Assembly: GCA_947492175.1 (NCBI GenBank)
Contig: CANLMQ010000023.1
Location: 28,844-92,843 of the forward strand
From: an uncultured Draconibacterium sp.
GTDB lineage: Bacteria > Bacteroidota > Bacteroidia > Bacteroidales > Prolixibacteraceae
Reading direction: 5' to 3'
DNA: 64,000 bases
Below the pieces are notes generated by a model that saw only the letters and a program-made list of their open reading frames with translations, was not told the origin of the DNA and ran no database searches. The position numbers and the translations under genes are program-made. This document shows positions 52,113 through 59,485 of the stretch, in pieces (the stretch's first letter is position 1; each line of letters starts with the position of its first letter).

Positions 52113-55100
52113 TTACTCTTTGTCTTGTAACAAGAATTTTACAGTAAAGGCAATTGTTTTGCCTTTGTATTCGGGTATTTCTAATCTGGGTAATTGATTA
52201 AGAACAGATTTTGCCTGGTAAGCGAAAACGTTTGAGAGGTCTTCTATTTGGTCTGAAATAACAATATCTTCAGGTTTTGGCCTATAGGCAACAGCTACAA
52301 CCTCGTCAATAAAAATTGCATCATTGGTGCTTTTTTCAGAAATGGAATAAATGACTCCATCGCTGTTTACTTTTACAAAAAGTTGGGCAATGCCTTCTTT
52401 GTTGGCTTTTTGCGCTTCACGTGGATATTTAATCTTGCTGGCAATAAACTTTCGTAACTCAAGTTGTGAAGAAATTTTATCAGGCTTTGTAGAAATTAGA
52501 ATCACTCCGTTTTTGGCGGTCGGATCATATTTTAATGCGGAAGCACCTTTTAAAACATCTATTGATTTAATCATCTCAGAAGGGAAATCATTTAAATCTC
52601 CATTGTATAGCAGGCCATCTACAAAAATAAGGGGTGGTTTATCTCCAAAATCAACCCTGTTTTTTGTTTCAATAATTATCACTCCATCTTTTGCCTCAGG
52701 ACCATATAATTTTGTTACCGATTCGTTTTTAAGTACTTCTATTTTTTCAATACCTTCGGTATTAATGTCGTTGATGTTGCCATTGTACTTTTGCCCATCA
52801 ACCATTACCAAAGCTTTTCCCAGGCTTTTTTGTGCATTGGCTTTAGTGGTAATAATTATAACCCCGTTTTTAGCTTTCTCGCCATATAAGGCAGTGGCAT
52901 TTTCTCCTTTTAAAACCGACATGTTTTCAATGTCATCAGGCTGCAGGTGGTCCAGGTCACTTGTAAATTCTTTGCCATCAACCACATATAAAGGTTGGTT
53001 TTTTGTGTCGCCGCTAATTTTAAATTTAACTGCACCCGATTTATTTTTTTTAGAAGTAATTCGATCAAAATCATTGGTATAGTTAGATGGATATTTTTTC
53101 CCTTTTAGGCTATGGGCTCCATTAGTTGGGCTTGGATAACCAACTGCGATATTAATTGGATTTGGATTGGGTGTGTTTATATCATATTCTTCATTGGCAG
53201 AATTACTATTAGCTGTTCTTAGAGTAATATTGATTTCATTATCAGCAATCATCGATTTCTTGCTAACAAAACCAGGTTTCCCGAAAACAAGAATTTCATT
53301 TCTGCTATCAAGTACCAAAGAATATTTACCTTTTTCATCGGTAACAGTTCCCGTATTTTTTCCTTTTACGATAATTGATGCAGCTGAAATTGGCTTACCG
53401 TTTTCATCAATAACCTTTCCATAGACTTTGAAATGGCTGGTAAAAATAACATTGGAAGGATTCACTGTTTTTTGTTTTGCAGAAGCCTTAAGTTCTATGT
53501 TGATATTAGGTTGTTCTTCATATTTCACTTCTTTTTTCAGATAGCCTACCATTGCAAAAGTTAGTGAAAGATTGCTTTTGGCAGGTATTTGTAAACTGTA
53601 TTCCCCCGACATATCTGTAATTGTTCCGGTTGTTGTTCCTTTTAGTAAAACAGCAGTTCCGGGTAGCGCTTCTCCTTTTTTGTTGGTAACTTTTCCTGTA
53701 ATAGTATTTAGCACAACCTCAGTTACCTCTCCAGTTTCGAAGTCTACTTTTCGCTGTCTGGAGTATTCTTCGTTGTTTTCACTTTTTCCTGTAACATGAA
53801 TAATTGTTTGTCCGTTTTTTGTTTCGACGACTTTTTCGAGGGTAGCATTAATTTCTGTGTCGCCCTCAACCGACACCTCTTTTTGCACGTAACCAATCAT
53901 TGCAAATACCAGTGTACTGTTTTCGTCGGTTTTAATTTCGTAATTCCCTTGCATGTCGGTAATTGTACCTGTTGTTGTTCCTTTTACCAACACAGTAGCT
54001 GCTGCAATGGGGTCTCCATTTTTGTCGATTACTTTACCTTTTACAGTAATTTCTGTGTTGTTCGTATTTTCATGAGGGGTGAGTACAATATTCATATCAG
54101 GATTGGTACCATAATAAACTACATTGTTTGTATGGTATCCATCAGCAGAAACTTCAACAATTACGGGTTTATTATTTTTACCAAATCTTAGTTCATATTT
54201 ACCATTTGTATCTGAGATTACATGAGCATTATGTGTTTCAATCTTAATATTTGCTCCTGAAACAGGCAAATTTGAATACTGATTTTTAATAATACCATGG
54301 ATCGTATTTTGAGAATTAACAATGTGAATAATCTGGTTCTCGTTCAATTCATGTTTTTCTTTCTGAACGATCTCAGTTTTCACTTCTTTGTTCGATAAGC
54401 CCATTACCAATATGGCAAGCAAGGGGAGAACAACCAGCTGTTTCAGCAGGGCGTACTTGTTTTCTGTTTTCTTTTTCATCATAATAATACGGTTTTTTAA
54501 TTGTGAGCCGTTTAGCGCAGTTAAAAAGGGAGCCACTTCTTTTTTGTGCGCCAGGCCAACCATGGCTAGTTGGTAGGCCTCGGCATTATTGGTTTTTGTT
54601 ATCTGGTGGTCGGTAAGGTATTCTAAATTGTTTCTTATGGCATCTTTAATTAACCAGGCAAAAGGATTAAACCATTGCAACAGAAAGAGGATTTCGGCAA
54701 ACAGAATATCGTGCGTATGTTTCTCTCTTACATGAACCATTTCGTGGTTGACAATGATTTCGAGATTGGGATTGTTAAGTGTTTTTTCGGAAATAACTAT
54801 TTTATTAAAGAAGGAAAAAGGATGAACATCTTTTTGAGTAAGGTTTACCTGTGCCCCAAAAAGTTCTTTTAACCTGCTGTAACGAATAATAGAAAAGGCT
54901 TTTAAATGTCCCAGTAGCAGATGGAGCATAAAGCCTGCTATTCCTAAAACATAAATAGCAAATAAATAGTGGTACCACTGATAAACAAATTCAGTTTGCG
55001 TAATTTCCATGGCTTCGGGCAGATAAGCAAAACTATTTGTATAGGATGTTTGTACAGGCTGAATATATTGAATGGTGGTAAAAGTAATTAGCGGAATTAA

Positions 55101-55241
55101 AAAACTGGCCGCCAGCGAAACCGGTAAATAAATGCGGTTAAAAACAAAATGTTTTTGGTGCTGGAAAAGCGCGAGGTAAACCAGAAAAAAAGCTCCGGCT
55201 GCCAATGCTGCTTTACCGATGTAAATTAAAAAAGCTTCCAT
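52113..55241 (-). CDS. M56 (BlaR1/MecR1-type) metalloprotease fused to CarboxypepD_reg, plug-like and TonB-like modules
   Basis: A 1042-residue inner-membrane protein. Three N-terminal helices and one at about 268-285 frame a cytoplasmic M56 zinc protease with HEMVH (166-170). The periplasmic part contains four CarboxypepD_reg-like modules (about 313-390, 397-470, 513-590, 607-680), three TonB-plug-like modules (about 735-915, each ending in a [L/A]YG-AK-GVI-I pattern) and a TonB C-terminal-like domain (about 915-1040: YPREAQK, DGVIYSISEKS). The protease part would cleave its BlaI partner on signal. It overlaps blaI by one base (TAATG). Penicillin-sensing domain absent, so antibiotic sensing is unlikely. 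Confidence 0.85.
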   Translation of the reverse strand: MEAFLIYIGKAALAAGAFFLVYLALFQHQKHFVFNRIYLPVSLAASFLIPLITFTTIQYIQPVQTSYTNSFAYLPEAMEITQTEFVYQWYHYLFAIYVLGIAGFMLHLLLGHLKAFSIIRYSRLKELFGAQVNLTQKDVHPFSFFNKIVISEKTLNNPNLEIIVNHEMVHVREKHTHDILFAEILFLLQWFNPFAWLIKDAIRNNLEYLTDHQITKTNNAEAYQLAMVGLAHKKEVAPFLTALNGSQLKNRIIMMKKKTENKYALLKQLVVLPLLAILVMGLSNKEVKTEIVQKEKHELNENQIIHIVNSQNTIHGIIKNQYSNLPVSGANIKIETHNAHVISDTNGKYELRFGKNNKPVIVEVSADGYHTNNVVYYGTNPDMNIVLTPHENTNNTEITVKGKVIDKNGDPIAAATVLVKGTTTGTITDMQGNYEIKTDENSTLVFAMIGYVQKEVSVEGDTEINATLEKVVETKNGQTIIHVTGKSENNEEYSRQRKVDFETGEVTEVVLNTITGKVTNKKGEALPGTAVLLKGTTTGTITDMSGEYSLQIPAKSNLSLTFAMVGYLKKEVKYEEQPNINIELKASAKQKTVNPSNVIFTSHFKVYGKVIDENGKPISAASIIVKGKNTGTVTDEKGKYSLVLDSRNEILVFGKPGFVSKKSMIADNEINITLRTANSNSANEEYDINTPNPNPINIAVGYPSPTNGAHSLKGKKYPSNYTNDFDRITSKKNKSGAVKFKISGDTKNQPLYVVDGKEFTSDLDHLQPDDIENMSVLKGENATALYGEKAKNGVIIITTKANAQKSLGKALVMVDGQKYNGNINDINTEGIEKIEVLKNESVTKLYGPEAKDGVIIIETKNRVDFGDKPPLIFVDGLLYNGDLNDFPSEMIKSIDVLKGASALKYDPTAKNGVILISTKPDKISSQLELRKFIASKIKYPREAQKANKEGIAQLFVKVNSDGVIYSISEKSTNDAIFIDEVVAVAYRPKPEDIVISDQIEDLSNVFAYQAKSVLNQLPRLEIPEYKGKTIAFTVKFLLQDKE

Positions 55242-55600
55242 TACTTTTGGTCTTTAATTAGTTTTACCAATTCATCCAGTTCTTCTTCCGATAAACCTTT
55301 TTCTTTTACAAAAAAGGCCACTGCGCTTTTTATCGAATTATCAAAATAATCGCTTACCACTTCACTCATAAACGAACGCCGGTATTCTTCTTTCGAAATC
55401 AGCGGAAAATACTGGTAGGTGTTTCCGTATTGTTTGTAGCCAATAATGTCTTTGTCCTGTAGCAAACGCACAAGTGAAGAAATGGTATTGTAGTGTGGTT
55501 TCGGATCGGGATATTTTTCAACGATGTCTTTTACAAAAGCTTTCTCCATTTTCCAGAGTATTTTCATCAACTCCTCTTCTTTTCGTGTTAATTTTTTCAT
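55241..55600 (-). CDS. BlaI/MecI-family transcriptional repressor
   Basis: A 119-residue winged-helix repressor of the penicillinase-repressor family. The HTH includes KDIVEKY and HYNTISSLVRLLQDKDII, followed by a dimerisation region. In characterised systems the partner M56 protease cleaves the repressor to release its operators. The partner follows with a one-base overlap. No beta-lactamase is nearby, so the regulated genes are probably not resistance genes. An operator-like array lies 64 bp upstream. Confidence 0.92.
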   Translation of the reverse strand: MKKLTRKEEELMKILWKMEKAFVKDIVEKYPDPKPHYNTISSLVRLLQDKDIIGYKQYGNTYQYFPLISKEEYRRSFMSEVVSDYFDNSIKSAVAFFVKEKGLSEEELDELVKLIKDQK

Positions 55601-55912
55601 TTTCCTGACTTTTTACGTTCAATACTACGATATGAGACTTTTTAAATTACAAAACAAACATACAACTGATTTTTCAGTTTCGCAACTGAAAAATCAGTTT
55701 GAAAACTGAAAAAACCGTTAAGATTTTTGTGTGTAAAGTATAATGCTCAGGAATACAGAGATATATGTATGTTGACGTTAGTCGTTGTTTTATGAAAAAC
55801 AGCAGCTTTATTTCCTAAACTTTTAATATATACATGTCTGACTAGCTGGAAAGGACTTTCTTTTAAACTTAAAAACAATTACAATAATCCAAATTAATCT
55901 GAATTCAGATTG
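55601..55912. other. Gap between blaI and the receptor gene
   Basis: AT-rich 312-bp region. Its main content is the phased half-site array at 55664-55709, next to the blaI start. Nothing else clear is visible towards the receptor gene. Confidence 0.5.
55664..55709 (-). promoter_or_regulatory. Array of five operator half-sites with exact 10-bp phasing
   Basis: AACTGA (55664), TCAGTT (55674), AACTGA (55684), TCAGTT (55694) and AACTGA (55704) alternate in orientation at exactly 10-bp steps. They also form two nested palindromes: AACTGA-TTTT-TCAGTT and AACTGA-AAAA-TCAGTT, which are inverse to each other around TCGC. The array sits 64-109 bp upstream of the blaI ATG, the expected place for BlaI autoregulation. 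It differs from the known staphylococcal TACA/TGTA-type operator, so binding is inferred. Confidence 0.65.
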
Positions 55913-58384
55913 TTAAAATTCTCCGCCTTCCATATTCATCCCTCCTCCATCTCCGTTACTGCGGCGATCTTCTTTAAAGTTGTTTATTTTATAACTCAGA
56001 GTGAGCATAACAACACGTGGCTCACGTTCCCAGCGGAAACTGTTGTAAAAGGTTGGGCTGTACGATTCACGTTCAAAACGGGCAGTACCCAAAGGATCGC
56101 GGAAACTAAGAGTGGCCGATAGTTTTTTGTCCAAAAACTCGTGGCGATACGACAGGTTCGAAAAAAACATGGCCTTCGATTCTCCCTGGGCCGATACAGA
56201 CGGGCTTCTGAAAAAGGCAGTTATTTGAAAACGCGAGTTCTCTGCGAATTTAAACGTTGTATTCATTCTTCCACCCCAGTTGGTACTTTCCCGGTCTATC
56301 GATTCGCCATCAATATCGCCGGTAATCCGATAATGAAATACATTGGTACTGGCATTAAACATCAGCCATTTTTTGTAAGCAAGATTTCCGGTAACTTCTA
56401 CTCCTGTTGCATAATCTTTATCAAAATTGTCGGTATAAAAGTAGAATATTCCATTTTCTCCTTGTTCGGTTGTTCTGTCTATTTTATTGTTTGTTACCCT
56501 TCTGAACAAATCTGCAGAAATGAAAGACCGGCCTTCTCCCAAACGTTTTAACAAGCCGATTTCATACGAATTGGTATATTCGGGTTTCAAACCGGGATTA
56601 CCAAAACGAATGGCGTAGCGGTTGTAATAATTAGGAGTAGGGTCTAAATCCCATCCTCGCGGCCTGTTAATCCGGCGGCTGTAGCTGGTGGTAAGTTCTG
56701 ATTTTTTACTTAACGGATACGAGAAATGAGCAGTTGGGAAAAAATCAAATCGGTTTAAAGATGAGGGCTTGTCGGCTTTTGTATTTTTTATTTCTCGCAA
56801 AGTTAATTCACCACGTAAACCACCCATGTATTGTAGTTGCCCTAATTTATTACTAAAGGTTGCATACACGGCATGTATGTCGCGTTTAAAATTTGTTCCG
56901 CTCGAATATTCATTGTTGATCATCCATACATCGTTTTCCTGGTTGTAATCACGAAAATCAAGATCTTCTTTTTCTCGTTCCAGCCGGCTTTGAATACCTG
57001 CTTCAATCTGACCGTCTTTACTAAAAGGATTTGTATAATCCAGTTTAAACCGAAACTCCTGTTCATCTTCTGTTTCAACAGTTGATACCCGCGAAAGGTA
57101 TTCATTACCGGGTATCCAGTTTAAATCAGCCAGCAGCTCGCCTTCAATTTCGTTATCAGAACCCGATTCATCTGAGAAAAATGCAGATGCTTCAAGACGG
57201 TGCCCTTCTTCGTTGAATTTATGTTGAAAGTTCATGTTTAAAGTGTAAAAGTCGTTTTCTCTGTCTGAGACTTCTTCACTTATTGAATAGATATGTTTGG
57301 AAGCAGGTACGGTATAATTTTCCGTTTTTCCGTCTCCTTCATTCGAGCGTTTCGAATTGCCAATTTCGCCTGAAAGTGTTAAGGTAGAATAATCGGTGAC
57401 AAAAAAATCAGCACCTCCTTTTATGGCATGTCCACTTCGTATAAAATCGCGGGAACCTTCGATGTTTAAATATTCAGTAGTATCGTTATAATACGTTTCC
57501 CTGTTCGAAAGCATGTTGCCATAATTTGTTTCGTCGCGCCAGTCGGCACCCAAGAAGAAATTCACTTTTTCCAATCGGTAATTAAGCATAAAATCTCCCC
57601 GGTATTTGTTACCACTTCCGACACTGGCATTTATAATCCCGTTTAATCCGTTCATCGAATTCTTTTTCATAACCAGGTTTATTATTCCTGCGGTGCCATC
57701 GGGTTCGTATTTGGCCGAAGGATTAGTTATAATTTCGATATTTTCGATAGCTGATGACGGAATTTGGCGCAAGGCATCGCTTCCGCTTAACACGCTTGGG
57801 CGACCATCAATAAGAACCGTAAAATTACCCGATCCGCGTAATGAAACATTACCTTCAATATCGACCTGAACCGAAGGTGTATTTTCGAGTACATCAACAG
57901 CAGTACCTCCAATGGCACTTATTACCTGACTTACGTTTACCACCTTTTTATCCAATTTGTATTCTACTGCTGCTTTTTCAGCAACAACATCAATATCACC
58001 CAGCGCCACAGCTGATGGTTTCAATGTAATTGCACCAACATTCGAAATACGGTTCCGGCGATTGAGAGTTATTGTCCCGATTGTGGATTTTTCGAATCCA
58101 ATAAAATTAGCTTCCAGAAAATAGTCACCGTAACTAACATCCGGAATTTCAAATTCTCCTTTTTCGTTGGTAATCCCACCTGTAATTAAGGATGAGTCAA
58201 CAAGATTGTAGATTGCAATATTGGCAAATTCCATTGGGATTTCATTTTTTGTTTCAACAACAATACCTACAATTTTACCTTTCCCGTCGTCATCATCGGT
58301 AAGTATAGTTTTTGTTGAGCTTCTATTATCGGCGTAACCCAACAAACTTAAAAGAACCAATACTATAAGAACAGCGTATTTCAT
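55913..58384 (-). CDS. TonB-dependent-receptor-like outer-membrane protein
   Basis: An 823-residue outer-membrane protein with a signal peptide (cut near residue 20), a CarboxypepD_reg-like domain (about 35-125), a plug domain (about 130-240, with ENTPSVQVDIEGNVSLRG and FTVLIDGRP) and a 22-strand-like barrel of the OMP_b-brl_3 type (about 260-820). The C-terminus is Gly-rich (NGDGGGMNMEGGEF) and extends past the barrel, which is unusual. No SusD partner is present. The substrate is unknown. It is downstream, on the same strand, of a 5' hairpin at 58428-58452. Confidence 0.88.
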   Translation of the reverse strand: MKYAVLIVLVLLSLLGYADNRSSTKTILTDDDDGKGKIVGIVVETKNEIPMEFANIAIYNLVDSSLITGGITNEKGEFEIPDVSYGDYFLEANFIGFEKSTIGTITLNRRNRISNVGAITLKPSAVALGDIDVVAEKAAVEYKLDKKVVNVSQVISAIGGTAVDVLENTPSVQVDIEGNVSLRGSGNFTVLIDGRPSVLSGSDALRQIPSSAIENIEIITNPSAKYEPDGTAGIINLVMKKNSMNGLNGIINASVGSGNKYRGDFMLNYRLEKVNFFLGADWRDETNYGNMLSNRETYYNDTTEYLNIEGSRDFIRSGHAIKGGADFFVTDYSTLTLSGEIGNSKRSNEGDGKTENYTVPASKHIYSISEEVSDRENDFYTLNMNFQHKFNEEGHRLEASAFFSDESGSDNEIEGELLADLNWIPGNEYLSRVSTVETEDEQEFRFKLDYTNPFSKDGQIEAGIQSRLEREKEDLDFRDYNQENDVWMINNEYSSGTNFKRDIHAVYATFSNKLGQLQYMGGLRGELTLREIKNTKADKPSSLNRFDFFPTAHFSYPLSKKSELTTSYSRRINRPRGWDLDPTPNYYNRYAIRFGNPGLKPEYTNSYEIGLLKRLGEGRSFISADLFRRVTNNKIDRTTEQGENGIFYFYTDNFDKDYATGVEVTGNLAYKKWLMFNASTNVFHYRITGDIDGESIDRESTNWGGRMNTTFKFAENSRFQITAFFRSPSVSAQGESKAMFFSNLSYRHEFLDKKLSATLSFRDPLGTARFERESYSPTFYNSFRWEREPRVVMLTLSYKINNFKEDRRSNGDGGGMNMEGGEF

Positions 58385-58784
58385 CTGTATAAATTTTAAT
58401 TTTCTGATAATCTAAAAATTCAAATTTGACAGATGGAACCGCTCCATCCGTCGCTCTCACATAAAATTTATTCATTCTTGTTATTGTAATTTTTGAATGA
58501 AAAATTTCATGTTCGTTTTATATGTTGCTATGTTTTCATTTTGCTTTAACTACATATTAAGACTGATTACTCCTTTAATGGTTTAGTCTGAATGTGTTAA
58601 TGTGATGTTAAAATGAACTTGATAGCGATGAAAGTGATTCTGTCTCTTAATCCAACAGATTATAGCAGGAATATAATTTGCAATGGTATTGTTTCTGTTT
58701 TATTGGCTATAGAATAATATTTTATGTAATTTTAGTATTTTAATTATTAACATAAGTTTTAATAAAACCATAAACTTTAAAATA
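58385..58784. other. Gap between receptor gene and CD225-like gene
   Basis: A 400-bp AT-rich divergent promoter region. The only notable element is the hairpin at 58428-58452. No ORF or clear promoter pair was identified. Confidence 0.4.
58428..58452 (-). promoter_or_regulatory. 5' UTR hairpin or operator of the receptor gene
   Basis: On the minus strand GACGGATGGA pairs with TCCATCTGTC over 10 bp (one G-T) around GCGGT. It ends 43 bp before the receptor ATG. Without a T-run it is not a terminator; it could be an operator or an RNA element affecting translation. Confidence 0.35.
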
Positions 58785-59081
58785 ATGAACGAACAAATTA
58801 CAAAACCGCAAGGAACCCCTCCTCCCAATTATTTGGTTTTCGCCATTTTGGCTACTATTTTTTGTAGTAAAATAATTGGAATTGTTTCTATTGTTTTTGC
58901 AGCGCAGGTAAATTCGAAATGGAATGCCGGTGACGTTGAAGGAGCTAAAGAGGCCAGCAAGAATGCAAAGCTTTGGGCCTGGATTTCGGTTGCGGTTGGT
59001 GTTGCGCTGGTAGTAATTTTTACCCTTTTAAGTATATTTGGAATCCTTGCCGGAATGTCGTTCGGGGGATTTGATTTTTAG
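58785..59081 (+). CDS. CD225/dispanin-like membrane protein
   Basis: A 98-residue protein with the CD225 layout: a Pro-rich N-terminus (PQGTPPPNYL), a first membrane helix containing FCSKIIGIVSIVFAAQV, a polar loop (NSKWNAGDVEGAKEASKNAKLW) and a second helix. In eukaryotes the family includes IFITM proteins; bacterial members have no established role. Its stop lies immediately before the DUF2752 gene, which often accompanies this family. Confidence 0.88.
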   Translation: MNEQITKPQGTPPPNYLVFAILATIFCSKIIGIVSIVFAAQVNSKWNAGDVEGAKEASKNAKLWAWISVAVGVALVVIFTLLSIFGILAGMSFGGFDF

Positions 59082-59084
59082 TTG

Positions 59085-59483
59085 ATGAAGAAAATACTAA
59101 ATACAGGACTGCTACTTGGAATTATTGGAGTGGCAGTTCTTTTTTATGTTTTAGATCCGAACAAACAAGCAATTTTCCCGCGCTGTTTGTTTTATTCTGT
59201 TACAGGTGCTTATTGCCCGGGATGCGGCTCACAAAGGGCTTTACACAGTTTGCTGCATTTCGATATTGCAGGAGTTATTAGTTATAATTTTTTGTTTCTT
59301 CCGGCCGGACTACTTATTCTTTATCATTATACTCATCCTTTTTTGAGCCGCATTTTTAACCGGAAGTTTCCCAACCTGTTTTATATGAAGAATACTCCCT
59401 GGGTGATTTTGGCTATTGTAATACTGTTCTGGATTACACGAAATTTACCCTGGTATCCGTTTTTTGTTTTAGCTCCGGGATAG
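59085..59483 (+). CDS. DUF2752 membrane protein
   Basis: A 132-residue protein with three hydrophobic segments and the DUF2752 signature CPGCGSQRALHSLLHFD (about residues 45-61), whose two Cys suggest metal or redox binding. The ATG at 59085 is chosen; a TTG at 59082 in frame is possible. It begins 3 bp after the CD225-like gene, so both are co-translated. The stop is 2 bp from the end of the convergent GH9-CE4 gene. The function is unknown. Confidence 0.85.
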   Translation: MKKILNTGLLLGIIGVAVLFYVLDPNKQAIFPRCLFYSVTGAYCPGCGSQRALHSLLHFDIAGVISYNFLFLPAGLLILYHYTHPFLSRIFNRKFPNLFYMKNTPWVILAIVILFWITRNLPWYPFFVLAPG

Positions 59484-59485
59484 AT

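Noticed and set aside
52351..53082. Long open frame on the plus strand opposite the M56 gene (243 codons)
   Set aside because: It is antisense to clearly conserved modules, has Ser/Phe-rich composition typical of a shadow frame, and no promoter or RBS.
52113..55600. Beta-lactam resistance system (BlaR1-BlaI)
   Set aside because: The M56 protein lacks a penicillin-binding sensor domain and there is no beta-lactamase gene in the neighbourhood.
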